DNA of 64,000 nt from Shiella aurantiaca (GCA_030412945.1 JAUHJS010000002.1:322022-386021), one strand, 5' to 3'; positions 1 through 9,125 are shown, counted from the first letter of the stretch. Notes: a model not told the origin generated them from the sequence alone. Numbers and translations are program-made.

Positions 1-1312
1 GCAATAAAATCCAATATCCCTTTTTGTCGATAACTCCCTCACGGCCATGGTATTCCACCACACATTGATTGTACTGATAGTCCGCCACGCGGTCGTACAG
101 GCATGGGATTACGGTTCGGGTGCTTTTGTTGATAAAGCCCCATTTGCCTTTTCGTTCCACTTTAATCATCCCTTCGGTGCTTCGCTCAATATAGTCGAAG
201 GATTCATGGGCGATGGGTTCCTTCTTGTAGTTAAGTACCTGCCAGCCTTTATCGAAACCTGTTTTTTGAAAGAGGTAGATATACAATTCATCGGCATAGA
301 GGCTATCATATTCGGCTGGTAAAAATACATTTCCAAAGAAATTGGCCATGCCCCATTTTCCGTTTTGTTTGAACAGCGCCCAGTCGTTACTTGTGGGTAC
401 AAGCTGCTCATAGGGGCCGAAAAGGGTATTTCCGCTAGGGCTTATCAGCCATTGGGCGGTATGCGTGCGTGCCCAAAATACACCCTGCGATACGATTTTA
501 ATTTCCTCAAAAGCCAAACGCTGTTTGGGGGTATTGTCCAGCCCGATGATTTCCCATTGGGGCTGGGTTTTGATTTGCAGTTTTCCATCTTGCAGACGGA
601 TGTCGCTAAAGCCACTCGTATTTAATTGATTGCCTTGCGCAGTGAACACATAGCCCCACCCTTGCTTATAGCCAATAAAGAAATCATGAAAAGGCTGAAA
701 GGATTCCCATTGAAAGGCCGAAACAAATTGCTTTTGGGAGGTGGAATAGAGGTTTTTTAATCCATCCGCCTGTGTGATTTCCAACAATTCGGAAGAAAGG
801 GCTTGGATAGCCGGATAGGTTATGGGAAGTATGCTTTTGCCACTTGGGTCGAGCAAGCCTTGAAGCATTTTCGAGCCACTTTTTTGTGAGGCGATGTAGT
901 AGGGTGCAGCAAAATGCAGGTAGGCGTAGGTGTTTGGAATGAGGATTTTTCCCTCACCATCCATCAAACCGTATTTTTGGGTGCGGTGTGCGCGAATGTT
1001 TTCCCAGAAGATAACGGTTTGGTTGGGCAAGGCTTGCAAGCCGCTGTAAATAGGTGGACTGAGAATTTCTCCCTCTTTATTGAGCAAGCCCCACAGTCCG
1101 TTGAGTTGATAGCCTACAATTTCGCCTACCCATTGAAAAGATTGATTGCTCCAGCCTATGTTATCGTAGCGGGCAGGGATACTTACTTCTTGACCCGAGC
1201 GTACGCCTACCTTGCCTTTTTCGGCAAAAAGGGTGTAGGTCTGGCTCCATAAAAGTTGAGGAAGAATCAAAAGAAAGCCAAAAAGTAGGGCTTTCCGAAA
1301 AGACATTTGCAT
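1..1312 (-). CDS. WG-repeat secreted protein (C-terminus cut by window edge)
   Basis: The minus-strand frame is open from an ATG at 1312 to the left edge, so the protein is partial (at least 437 residues). It begins with a basic and hydrophobic signal peptide ending near LLWSQ. The rest is a series of imperfect WG repeats: NGLWGLLNKEGEIL, YGLMDGEGKIL, NGKWGMANFFGNV, KGKWGFINKS and REGVIDKKGYW are readable copies, with interspersed YD(R/S) motifs typical of the family. WG-repeat proteins are usually exported and their function is mostly unknown; the repeats probably build a beta-rich scaffold. A TACCTTTG element ends 5 bases before the ATG at 1312 and supports that start over the in-frame ATG at 1306. 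The gene is followed on its 5' side by the sensor gene at 1372-4635 in the same orientation, 59 bases away. Confidence 0.85.
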   Translation of the reverse strand, partial: MQMSFRKALLFGFLLILPQLLWSQTYTLFAEKGKVGVRSGQEVSIPARYDNIGWSNQSFQWVGEIVGYQLNGLWGLLNKEGEILSPPIYSGLQALPNQTVIFWENIRAHRTQKYGLMDGEGKILIPNTYAYLHFAAPYYIASQKSGSKMLQGLLDPSGKSILPITYPAIQALSSELLEITQADGLKNLYSTSQKQFVSAFQWESFQPFHDFFIGYKQGWGYVFTAQGNQLNTSGFSDIRLQDGKLQIKTQPQWEIIGLDNTPKQRLAFEEIKIVSQGVFWARTHTAQWLISPSGNTLFGPYEQLVPTSNDWALFKQNGKWGMANFFGNVFLPAEYDSLYADELYIYLFQKTGFDKGWQVLNYKKEPIAHESFDYIERSTEGMIKVERKGKWGFINKSTRTVIPCLYDRVADYQYNQCVVEYHGREGVIDKKGYWILL

Positions 1313-1317
1313 GGGCA

Positions 1318-1325
1318 CAAAGGTA
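1318..1325 (-). promoter_or_regulatory. -7 element TACCTTTG of the WG-repeat gene
   Basis: This is an exact match to the Bacteroidota -7 consensus TAnnTTTG on the minus strand, 5 bases before the ATG at 1312. If used, the transcript would be leaderless or nearly so. No convincing -33 TTTG is visible at the normal spacing. Confidence 0.55.
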
Positions 1326-1371
1326 AAATAATGTGCAGCTTTTTACCTAGCGAAACGCTAAACGGAGGCAT

Positions 1372-4300
1372 TTATTTTTGTAAGCCCCAGATGAGGATAT
1401 CATCGGTTTGTTCGTGGCCGGCCTTCCATTGGTCCATGGTGCGGGTAAGTACTTTCTTTTGCTCCTCTACCGGAAGGTAGGCGATTTCTTTTAGTAAGTT
1501 TTTGAAGCGCTTTACCATGAATTTTTTATCCTGCTTACCGCCAAACTGGTCAGCATAGCCATCGGTGGTGAGGTAGAAATTGGTACCCTTGGTGTAGGGG
1601 ATTTCTTGTAGGGTAAAGGTATTGTTGTAGTCTTTGGTAGACCCACCAATAGCATGCCTGTCGCCTTTTATTTCTTGCACCTGCCCATCGGCTACAATAA
1701 AAAGCGGGCGTTTGGCTCCGGCAAAAAGTACTTTTTTTTCCTTCTTATCGAATACACAGAGGCACATATCCATACCATCGCGGTTGCGTAGGTCGGTGTC
1801 ATCACTCTTTAAGGCATTGATGATCCCTCGATTGATTTCTTGCAAGATTACGGCCGGATCGGTGATGCCTTTTTCTTTTACGGTTTGGTTCAAGAGGCTA
1901 TAGCCAATCATCGACATAAAAGCCCCAGGTACTCCATGGCCTGTACAATCCACTACGGCTACTAGGTATTTGTCGTCCGACTGGCTGGTCCAATAAAAAT
2001 CACCACTTACGATATCGCGGGGCTTGTAAAGAATGAATTGCTCCACATTCAGACTTTTCAAGGCCTCTTGCGAAGGCAATATAGCCTCCTGAATACGCTG
2101 TGCATAGGTGATGCTGCTGGTAATCTGGTCACTTTTTTTACTAATTTCTTCTAAAGCCAACTCTAGTTTTTCCGAGCGAAGGCCGAGCTGATCGCGCTGG
2201 GCTTCAATCTCATCGCGCTGGGCTTCAATCTCCGACTTTTGCTTTTCTATTTCGTGGGTTCTCTCTTTTACTTTTTCGGCCAATTCGGTACGCGCTTTTT
2301 TAAGGTAGCCCACCCGAAGAAAAATATACAGGTAGATAAGAAGCAAAATGCCGACTCCGCACAAAATCATAAACCAAGCCTTGAAATAGAAAGGCTCTTT
2401 GATGGTAAAGGAAAAACGGCCGGGTGTTTGGTTCCATAAATCATGTGTACTGCTCTGTACCTCAAAAGTATAGGTGCCAGGAGGGATGTTGGAGTATACC
2501 ACCTCGGTGTTTTCCATCGGTGGCGACCAATTCCTGTCAAAACCAATTAAACGAAAACGATACCGAACCTTGGTGGGCTCTTTCATTTCCACCGAGCCGT
2601 ATTTGAAGGTAAGGTGATTGTCTCTATGGCCTAAGGCTAAGCCCTGTGGCAAATGAAACCAATCAGAAAATTGCTTGGTATGCTTACTCCAGTCTACCGG
2701 TTCGAAATACAAATCGATTTGGTGGATATACGCCTTGGCTGGCGACTCTTTTGTCCATAGTAGGGAAGGGTCAAAATGGGTTACTCCTTTAATAGTACCC
2801 CACCAAAGTTTGTTTTGGGAATCTTTCAATAAGGCTTTGTGATTGGCTTCAATGCCTATAAAGCCTTTCTCCTTATCATAAAACGTAACATTTTTGGCGG
2901 AATCGTTTTGAATAGCTATCTGAAAAAAGCCCTTTTCTGTACCCGCCCAAAGCGTAGTGTCATCTAGCAAAAGAGAATAGATATTGGTAGAGAGCAATCC
3001 TTGCTCATACCCGATGTCGTATTTTGTGAAGGTGTATTTTTTTTGATCGGTGAAGCGCAGACGAGAAATTCCACTCAGGGAATGGGCCAGCCAAATGTCT
3101 CCGTTTTTGCCAGCTACAATTTCATTTACTACATCAGAGCTTAGGCCATCTTTGGTCAGCAGGCGTTTTTCCTTGCCATCGGCTTCGACAATCAGAAGCC
3201 CTCCACCCTCGGTAGCCAGCCAAAGCCGCCCCGATTTATCGGCCAGCATAGAATTGGTATTGCGCCCAGCCAGTTCTTTTATGTTTCGGAAGCTCTTTAT
3301 GGCATAAGGTTTTTGGTTCAGATCGATATAGGCCAAGCCAAATTGGCCGCCTGCCCATATTTTGTTAGCGTGTTTGTCAAAATACAGCATAGTGACAAAA
3401 GCATTATCTAAGGTATGGGGAATAGCTCGGATTGAACCTTTGTTGCACACAAATACGCCTTGGTCGGTGCCCAGCCACATATTGCCCTCGGCATCTCTGC
3501 GAATGGCCCAGCAGCGATTAGCCGTATAGCCCTGCTTGGGGCCTAGGTTGATTACTTTTTGGTCTTTGTAGATTGAGAGGCCGTTATTGGTTCCTATCCA
3601 CATACCCCCTTCTGTGTCTTCCTCTACCGCCCATATCAGGTTGTTTTGAAGGCCTTGGCGCGTAGTAATATGGAAGAACTCACGCCCGGCAAATTTGCTT
3701 ACGCCAAAGAAGGTAGCCACCCACAGGTTGCCCCAATCGTCTTGCTCAATGGCCTGAATGCGGTTGTTGATCAGCCCGTTTTCTTCTTTGAATATGTCAA
3801 AATCCTCTCCTTTTTTAAGGAAAAGTCCGGCTCCATAGGTGCCAATCCATAAGTTGCCCAGTTTGTCGGTGTCGATATCACGCACTTCCATGCTGCCTAA
3901 TGCCGGATGCGGATGGAGCATGAGGCGCTGCTCGAGCCATAGGTACACACCTTTATCAGTTCCTATCCAAAGTGTATCGTGATAGGTCTGTAAGCTTAAT
4001 ACCCGCGTATCGGAGCTAGGAATGCTGATTTTTTGCGTGATGGGAATGCCGCTAAGCAAAGCACTTGCCTTTCCGGTGATAATGCCATTGTCGGTGCCCA
4101 AGTAAAAGTTATCCTTATCGTCAAACTCAATCGCACGAATGGAGGTGAGGTAAAATTCGGGAAAGCGCTCCATAAAGTGCAGGGTGCTGTCTTTCCAGAT
4201 GGCAAGGCCTTTTTCGCGGGTGCCTAACCACATATTGCCTTTTTTATCTTTCTGTAAATGGAAAATGGTGACGTTACGCAGGCTATTGGCCTCCAGTGCG

Positions 4301-4635
4301 TGGAAAGTTTGGCCATCAAATAGTGAAATGCCCTTGGAGGTGGCTATCCACAAAGTGCCCGTGGTGTCTTCTTCGATATCGTATACGATATTGCTGCTGA
4401 GGCCGTCTTGCTCGGTGAAAACGGTAAACTTGCGTCCGTCAAACTTACTGATACCACCCTCGATAGAGCCAAACCACAAGTAGCCGCGCGAGTCTTGAAA
4501 GATTACCCGGTTTTGTGACTGGCTAAGGCCTTGTTCTACCGTAAAATTCTCAAAGTTGTACGATTGCGCCTGAGCCCTTTGGAGGCAAAGTGTAAGTAGT
4601 AATAATCCACATAAAGCCTGACAAAAAAGGCGCAT
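1372..4635 (-). CDS. Two-propeller/Y_Y_Y sensor with SpoIIE (PP2C-type) phosphatase output
   Basis: This 1087-residue protein has a signal peptide (residues 1-23, ending AQAQS). About 14 'two-component regulator propeller' blades follow, with WxGT/GLxxF motifs such as YLWFGSIEGG, LWIGTDKGV and MWLGTDQGV (residues ~45-640), enough for two seven-bladed propellers. Next come a Y_Y_Y domain (~690-770, ending NIPPGTYTFEVQ) and one membrane helix (~775-800). A coiled coil with repeated EAQRDEIEAQRD leads to a SpoIIE phosphatase domain (~880-1087) with the metal-binding motifs GDFYW, VVDCTGHGVPGAF and TDGYADQFGG. It probably senses an extracellular or periplasmic ligand and dephosphorylates an anti-anti-sigma type protein in the cytoplasm. 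This is the input half of hybrid two-component systems with a phosphatase in place of a kinase. No partner anti-sigma gene is adjacent. Confidence 0.9.
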   Translation of the reverse strand: MRLFCQALCGLLLLTLCLQRAQAQSYNFENFTVEQGLSQSQNRVIFQDSRGYLWFGSIEGGISKFDGRKFTVFTEQDGLSSNIVYDIEEDTTGTLWIATSKGISLFDGQTFHALEANSLRNVTIFHLQKDKKGNMWLGTREKGLAIWKDSTLHFMERFPEFYLTSIRAIEFDDKDNFYLGTDNGIITGKASALLSGIPITQKISIPSSDTRVLSLQTYHDTLWIGTDKGVYLWLEQRLMLHPHPALGSMEVRDIDTDKLGNLWIGTYGAGLFLKKGEDFDIFKEENGLINNRIQAIEQDDWGNLWVATFFGVSKFAGREFFHITTRQGLQNNLIWAVEEDTEGGMWIGTNNGLSIYKDQKVINLGPKQGYTANRCWAIRRDAEGNMWLGTDQGVFVCNKGSIRAIPHTLDNAFVTMLYFDKHANKIWAGGQFGLAYIDLNQKPYAIKSFRNIKELAGRNTNSMLADKSGRLWLATEGGGLLIVEADGKEKRLLTKDGLSSDVVNEIVAGKNGDIWLAHSLSGISRLRFTDQKKYTFTKYDIGYEQGLLSTNIYSLLLDDTTLWAGTEKGFFQIAIQNDSAKNVTFYDKEKGFIGIEANHKALLKDSQNKLWWGTIKGVTHFDPSLLWTKESPAKAYIHQIDLYFEPVDWSKHTKQFSDWFHLPQGLALGHRDNHLTFKYGSVEMKEPTKVRYRFRLIGFDRNWSPPMENTEVVYSNIPPGTYTFEVQSSTHDLWNQTPGRFSFTIKEPFYFKAWFMILCGVGILLLIYLYIFLRVGYLKKARTELAEKVKERTHEIEKQKSEIEAQRDEIEAQRDQLGLRSEKLELALEEISKKSDQITSSITYAQRIQEAILPSQEALKSLNVEQFILYKPRDIVSGDFYWTSQSDDKYLVAVVDCTGHGVPGAFMSMIGYSLLNQTVKEKGITDPAVILQEINRGIINALKSDDTDLRNRDGMDMCLCVFDKKEKKVLFAGAKRPLFIVADGQVQEIKGDRHAIGGSTKDYNNTFTLQEIPYTKGTNFYLTTDGYADQFGGKQDKKFMVKRFKNLLKEIAYLPVEEQKKVLTRTMDQWKAGHEQTDDILIWGLQK

Positions 4636-4687
4636 AAAGGGAGGGGTGAACGATACGCACTCAAGATAATAAAATTATCCCGATTGT

Positions 4688-5962
4688 TTATTTGCCTACT
4701 TGTGAAGGCTGCTTTTCAAGGTCGAAAAGGTCGTTGAGTACATCAATGAGTGTTTCCGCTTCGCCACGTTTACAGGCGGCCTTAAGCTGGAGCACCGGAA
4801 GTTTGATGATTTTCTGCATCATACTCTTGGTGATCTTCTCCATTTTTTGGCTTTCTTCCTGACTCAGCTCTTTCATGTAGCGCGCCATCTCTTCTTGGCG
4901 GATTACCTCCAAGGCATTGATAAGCTTGTGAATGGTAGGAGATACCATCATTTCACGCGTCCAGTCTTTGAAATCCACCAAAGCTTCCTCGATAATGGCT
5001 TCTACCTGAGGAATGGAGGCGAGGCGCTTCTCCAGCGCTTCATTAGTGCGGGCGTTGATGGTATCAATATTGTATACCAAGGCTCCTGGTATTTCCTCTA
5101 CCTCTACGGCCACATTGCGCGGAACAGAAAGGTCGATGAAAAACTTGAAATGCAATAAGCCAAAGCTCTCAACCATTTCCTTGGTGATAAAAGGCTCATT
5201 GAGACTTAATGAGGTGATGATAACATCTGCTTGCTTGATTTCTTCTTTGGCTTGCTCAAAAGGAGCCACTTTATAGCCAAGGCTAGCAGCCAATGCTTCT
5301 GCTTTAGCAAGCGTACGGTTGCAAATGGTAATATCTTCTAATTTGGTATTTTCCAGATTACGACATACATCTTCGCCAATTTCACCCAGGCCTAATACAA
5401 GTACTTTGGGATTCACAAATTGCTGTGCTAGCTCCTCGGCAAGTTCCGCGGCTGCGTATGAAACCGAAGCGGCTCCCTCGCGGAAAGGTGTTTCTTGTGC
5501 CACCCGCTTGTGGGTAAAGAAGATGCTGTGCATCAAACGATGCAAGAAAGGTCCTGCAAGGTTGTTGTCAGCGGCCAATTGGTAGGCGCGCTTTACTTGA
5601 TTGGAGATTTGAATATCGCCCACCACCTGCGACTCTAGGCCCATACCTACACGGTAGAGGTGACGAACGGCATCGTTGGCATGTGAGATTATCTGAAAAT
5701 GCGAAGCATACGCATCCATGTTCAGGAGACCTTTTTGCACGCCAATGAGGCGGATGATTTCTGATGAAAAATCGGTCTCAGCGCTGTAATATACTTCGGT
5801 GCGGTTGCAGGTAGAAAGTATCAATACATCGTTTAAATCCGTGTATTCTTTAAAGTAGGCCATGAGTTTGCCCATGCCCTGCTCGTCTAAAGCAATAGCT
5901 TCCCGTACTTCCAGTGGGGAAGTCTTGTAGTTAAGCGTTATGGCTCGAAAGTTAGAATGCAT
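4688..5962 (-). CDS. hemA: Glutamyl-tRNA reductase
   Basis: This enzyme reduces glutamyl-tRNA to glutamate-1-semialdehyde with NADPH, the first step of C5 haem synthesis. The catalytic cysteine lies in STCNRTE (Cys52). A Rossmann segment contains VLGLGEIGEDV followed by CNRT, and the C-terminal part is a helical dimerisation domain. From ATG 5962 the protein has 424 residues, the normal size. An in-frame upstream start at 5986 would add eight residues (MCVFYWRK), but it lies on the likely -7 promoter element, so 5962 is preferred; GGAGA precedes it. The other early haem genes are not adjacent. Confidence 0.96.
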   Translation of the reverse strand: MHSNFRAITLNYKTSPLEVREAIALDEQGMGKLMAYFKEYTDLNDVLILSTCNRTEVYYSAETDFSSEIIRLIGVQKGLLNMDAYASHFQIISHANDAVRHLYRVGMGLESQVVGDIQISNQVKRAYQLAADNNLAGPFLHRLMHSIFFTHKRVAQETPFREGAASVSYAAAELAEELAQQFVNPKVLVLGLGEIGEDVCRNLENTKLEDITICNRTLAKAEALAASLGYKVAPFEQAKEEIKQADVIITSLSLNEPFITKEMVESFGLLHFKFFIDLSVPRNVAVEVEEIPGALVYNIDTINARTNEALEKRLASIPQVEAIIEEALVDFKDWTREMMVSPTIHKLINALEVIRQEEMARYMKELSQEESQKMEKITKSMMQKIIKLPVLQLKAACKRGEAETLIDVLNDLFDLEKQPSQVGK

Positions 5963-5983
5963 TTTTCTCCAATAAAATACGCA

Positions 5984-5991
5984 CAAAAATA
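5984..5991 (-). promoter_or_regulatory. -7 element TATTTTTG of hemA
   Basis: This is a TAnnTTTG match on the minus strand, 21 bases upstream of the ATG at 5962. It overlaps the alternative upstream start at 5986, which argues against that start. Confidence 0.45.
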
Positions 5992-6145
5992 CAGCGAAGT
6001 GGCTTCCTAAAAAAATGACTTAAGTCACATTTTGGTTATTTAGAATCACTACAAATAGTGTATGCGTAGGGTTTTGTACAATTACGTGCATATACGCGAT
6101 GAAGGTGGCTATCGGTTTGATAAAAATATAGTTTTTGTTTTCTGA

Positions 6146-6174
6146 TTTGGGTATTTTACTAGCTAATACCTTTG
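6146..6174 (+). promoter_or_regulatory. Bacteroidota promoter of the NSS transporter (TTTG-N17-TACCTTTG)
   Basis: The -33 element TTTG lies at 6146-6149 and the -7 element TACCTTTG at 6167-6174, separated by 17 bases. The spacing fits the Bacteroidota primary sigma factor consensus. Transcription would start near 6180, about 20 bases before the ATG at 6201. This excludes the earlier in-frame ATG at 6135. Confidence 0.65.
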
Positions 6175-6200
6175 TGAATCAACACATAAGCGAATTATTG

Positions 6201-8090
6201 ATGAAACAGTCGTCAGAGAATTGGGGAAGTAGGGTAGGCCTGATTTTGGCCATGGCGGGCAATGCCGTGGGTTTGGGTAATTTCCTGCGCTTTCCGGTAC
6301 AGGCCGTGCAAAACGGAGGAGGGACCTTTATTATTCCTTATTTGGTGTGTTTTTTGGTCATGGGCATTCCTTTGCTCTGGATCGAATGGTCTATTGGTCG
6401 CTTGGGTGGTCGATTTGGGCATCATGCTACGCCTTTCATGATGGCACGGCTTTCTAAGGCTAAGTATTGGAAATACATAGGGGTGTTTGGCATTTTTACC
6501 AATATCGCGGTAGCGGCTTATTATTGCTATATCGAGTCATGGACGCTGGCCTACGTTTTCCATTCCATTGGGCAGACATTTGCCCCACTGAGCCAGACCG
6601 AGGTAGCGCTGTTTTTTGATCGCTATGTGGATTATGCAGCCACTACCACCGGAATTCCTTATGAGGCGGTAGTGTTTTACATTCTGTGTTTGCTCCTCAA
6701 TACCTGGATTTTATCAAAAGGCCTAAGTGGTGGAATTGAAAAGGTAGCCAAAATCGGGATGCCTTTATTGCTGATTTTTGGTGCATTCTTGGCCATCAAA
6801 GGCTTAACGCTAGGCACTTCGGCCGCCCCTGCGGGTTGTGCCGATTGCAACGGGTATTTGGGACTTAACTTCTTGTGGGAGCCACAGTTTAGCAGCCTGC
6901 TCGACCCTCAGGTGTGGATGGCTGCAGCAGGACAGATTTTCTTTACCCTTTCCGTAGGGATGGGTACTATTCACTGCTATGCGGCTTTTTTGCGCAGCAA
7001 TGATGATGTGGCGCTCAATGCACTAAGTGCTGGGTGGGTAAATGGTTTTGTGGAGATTGTATTGGGTGCATCTATCTTGATTCCTATTTCGGTGGGCTAT
7101 CTGGGCCTCGACTGGGTGGTGGAAAATGCCAGCTTTGCTATGGGTTTTAAAACCATGCCTTTCTTGTTTGCCCAATGGGGGCCGCTCATGGGTACTTTGG
7201 CAGGCGTTGCTTGGTTTGGCTTGTTGTTTTTTGCCGGAATTACCTCTTCGCTGGCTATGGGTACGCCTTGGATCAGCTTTTTGCAGGATGAGTTTCAATG
7301 GAAGCGAGTGAATGCCGCTTGGTCCTTCGGTTTGATTTTATTAATTGTGGGCTTGCCCACGGTGTTTTTTTACCAACAAGGGGTGTTTGCTGAGTATGAT
7401 TATTGGGCGGGAACCTTATCATTGGTGCTGTTTGCCTTGGCCGAAACCATCCTTTTCGTATGGGTATTTGGGATGCACAAAGCGTGGAAAGAAATTAATC
7501 ATGGAGCCGAAATCCGGATTCCCAATTTATATAAGCCTATTCTAAAGTTTGTAACGCCCACCTTGCTGCTCGTGATTTTTGTCAGCTCATTAATTATGCC
7601 TGTCAACAACGATTGGCGGGCTGCGTGGCAAGGCGATTGGGTATTTGATAACGAAAGTGTGATTGGTAAGCTGAAAAATCAGCAGTTTGTGGCCAATCGG
7701 GAGTATTTTTCTTCGGTGTTTGAAAGCGAAACGGAAGGCCAGGTAATGGACGTAATCGAGATTCCGAATAAGCAAGTGGTGGTGGAAGTGGGGCAGATAA
7801 AGCGCTACCTGCGCAACGAAAAGGGGAAAGTAGTAGAAGCAAAGCAAGAAATGCCCAAAGGAATTTATTTCGATTCCATTACTTTGGTGAAAGCCTATAC
7901 CTTCGATAATCAGGAAGAGATTTTGGTAAGGCCGCAGCAAGAGGTTCAGATAGGCAGCCCGATTGCCCAAGGCGATTTTATCCATTCTATATTTTACATT
8001 GACATGGCGCGCCTTCTGTTGGTGCTGGTTTTTGTAGGAATTGCTATATTGGTATTCATAGCTAGTAAAAATCAATCAGTGAAACGATGA
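6201..8090 (+). CDS. Neurotransmitter:sodium symporter (NSS) family transporter
   Basis: This sodium-coupled transporter of amino acids or related amines has the LeuT fold. The start of transmembrane helix 1 carries the family signature (GLILAMAGNAVGLGNFLRFP), with the unwound glycine-rich stretch that binds sodium and substrate. About eleven or twelve helices follow. From ATG 6201 it has 629 residues, longer than LeuT-type bacterial members. The extra length is a charged segment of roughly 130 residues (about 475-600) before a last membrane helix. An upstream ATG at 6135 is in frame but lies before the promoter. The stop codon overlaps the start of a MetS-like small gene (ATGA), so the two are probably co-translated. 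The exact substrate cannot be read from the sequence; the MetS partner makes methionine or alanine plausible. Confidence 0.92.
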   Translation: MKQSSENWGSRVGLILAMAGNAVGLGNFLRFPVQAVQNGGGTFIIPYLVCFLVMGIPLLWIEWSIGRLGGRFGHHATPFMMARLSKAKYWKYIGVFGIFTNIAVAAYYCYIESWTLAYVFHSIGQTFAPLSQTEVALFFDRYVDYAATTTGIPYEAVVFYILCLLLNTWILSKGLSGGIEKVAKIGMPLLLIFGAFLAIKGLTLGTSAAPAGCADCNGYLGLNFLWEPQFSSLLDPQVWMAAAGQIFFTLSVGMGTIHCYAAFLRSNDDVALNALSAGWVNGFVEIVLGASILIPISVGYLGLDWVVENASFAMGFKTMPFLFAQWGPLMGTLAGVAWFGLLFFAGITSSLAMGTPWISFLQDEFQWKRVNAAWSFGLILLIVGLPTVFFYQQGVFAEYDYWAGTLSLVLFALAETILFVWVFGMHKAWKEINHGAEIRIPNLYKPILKFVTPTLLLVIFVSSLIMPVNNDWRAAWQGDWVFDNESVIGKLKNQQFVANREYFSSVFESETEGQVMDVIEIPNKQVVVEVGQIKRYLRNEKGKVVEAKQEMPKGIYFDSITLVKAYTFDNQEEILVRPQQEVQIGSPIAQGDFIHSIFYIDMARLLLVLVFVGIAILVFIASKNQSVKR

Positions 8091-8230
8091 GCAGTAGTGC
8101 GATAGTGATGATGGTAAGTGTAATGGTGCTGGTGAGTGCCATTACCGGATATTTGTTTTGGCGCGTGCTCACGGCTTCTAAAAAAGAAAGGACGAGCGTT
8201 GAGGACGAAACTGAACCGATGGATACGTGA
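8087..8230 (+). CDS. MetS-like small subunit of the NSS transporter (47 residues)
   Basis: This tiny gene starts in the ATGA overlap with the stop of the NSS transporter. It encodes one membrane helix preceded by SSSAIVMM and followed by a charged tail (SKKERTSVEDE). The N-terminal SxSAIVMM pattern and single helix match the MetS family, the small subunit needed with MetP for methionine and alanine uptake in Corynebacterium. The translational overlap with an NSS gene is the same arrangement as metPS. It is easy to miss because of its size, and because the following helix-hairpin-helix gene overlaps its 3' end in another frame. The family assignment is from recall of the motif plus context, not a database search. 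Confidence 0.8.
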   Translation: MSSSAIVMMVSVMVLVSAITGYLFWRVLTASKKERTSVEDETEPMDT

Positions 8231-9125
8231 TTATTTTGGCTTCTCCCAGCGAGAAGCCCGTGGGTTTATCGTACTGCTGCTTTTGATAGTGGTGGTGCTC
8301 TGCTTGCCTATGGTTTTCAATGTGTGGTGGGCCCAGCCGCCCGTGATTCCGGAAGGAAATCGTGAAAAGCTCGATAGTTTAGCCGCTCAGCTGCTCGATA
8401 CTTTAGCCGAAGAAAAGTCTTTAGTAACACAATCCTACATTTTACCGAGTGATTTGTCACCCTTCAATCCCAATGAACTGAATGAAGAGTCTTGGGTGGA
8501 TTTGGGCTTGCCCGACTATATCGCTAAGCGAATAGCTAAATATCAGGCAAAAGGAGGAGTGTTTTACGATAAGGAGGATGTGCAGAAAATCTATGGTTTT
8601 CCGGAAGAACTCTATCATCAGCTAGTCCCCTACATGGTATTTCCGGAACGACATCGTAAAAGCTATGCCTCAAATCAAGAAACCAACTTTCCTGAGAAAA
8701 GAGAGAAACAAGCTTGGCAAATCATTCCTTTCAATATTAATACGGCTGATACCACGCAGTTGAAGCAAATCAGGGGGATAGGAAGTAAAACCTCTCTTAG
8801 GATTTTGGCCTACCGCGATAAGCTGGGTGGTTTTGTGGATACCCAACAGTTTCAGGAAGTGTGGGGACTAGATACGGCTGTGGTGCGTCAGTTAAATGAA
8901 TACGCTTTTGTTAGTCATGATTTTGTCCCTCAAAAGTTGGCAATTAACACAGCTCCTGCGGATTCTTTGGCGCTTCATCCTTATGTCAGCTGGCAGCAAG
9001 CCCGCCTGATAGCCGCCTACCGCGAGCAACATGGTGCCTTTGCCCGACCAGAAGATTTGCTAAAAATCAAAACCTTACAAAAGGAGTGGCTGGATAAGGT
9101 GAGAAAATACATTGAGTTAAACTAA
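8199..9125 (+). CDS. ComEA-like helix-hairpin-helix membrane protein
   Basis: The protein has a short basic N-terminus (NRWIRDYFGFSQREARGF), one membrane helix (FIVLLLLIVVVLCLPMVF) and a soluble part with three helix-hairpin-helix units. The units are near KRIAKYQAKGGVF, the canonical NINTADTTQLKQIRGIG and INTAPADSLALHPYVS. ComEA-type units bind double-stranded DNA non-specifically; Bacteroidota commonly carry this membrane-anchored form, and a role in DNA uptake is possible but unproven. The start is uncertain. No ATG precedes the conserved N-terminus; TTG at 8199 gives 308 residues, while GTG at 8136 would give 329 and overlap the MetS-like gene more deeply. It probably belongs to the NSS-MetS transcription unit and ends at the hairpin at 9125-9150. 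Confidence 0.85.
   Translation: MRTKLNRWIRDYFGFSQREARGFIVLLLLIVVVLCLPMVFNVWWAQPPVIPEGNREKLDSLAAQLLDTLAEEKSLVTQSYILPSDLSPFNPNELNEESWVDLGLPDYIAKRIAKYQAKGGVFYDKEDVQKIYGFPEELYHQLVPYMVFPERHRKSYASNQETNFPEKREKQAWQIIPFNINTADTTQLKQIRGIGSKTSLRILAYRDKLGGFVDTQQFQEVWGLDTAVVRQLNEYAFVSHDFVPQKLAINTAPADSLALHPYVSWQQARLIAAYREQHGAFARPEDLLKIKTLQKEWLDKVRKYIELN

Noticed and set aside
4665-4679. GATAAT-AAA-ATTATC hairpin between the sensor gene and hemA
   Set aside because: The stem is all but one pair A-T, with a 3-base loop and no T tract. It is too weak to call a terminator or operator.
5963-5986. Eight-residue N-terminal extension of HemA
   Set aside because: The extra start overlaps a TATTTTTG promoter box, and the extension does not look like the HemA N-terminus.
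7590-8075. Open frame of 161 codons on the minus strand over the end of the NSS gene
   Set aside because: It is antisense to the charged C-terminal segment, which continues in frame to a membrane helix and the MetS overlap; the composition of the antisense protein looks random.
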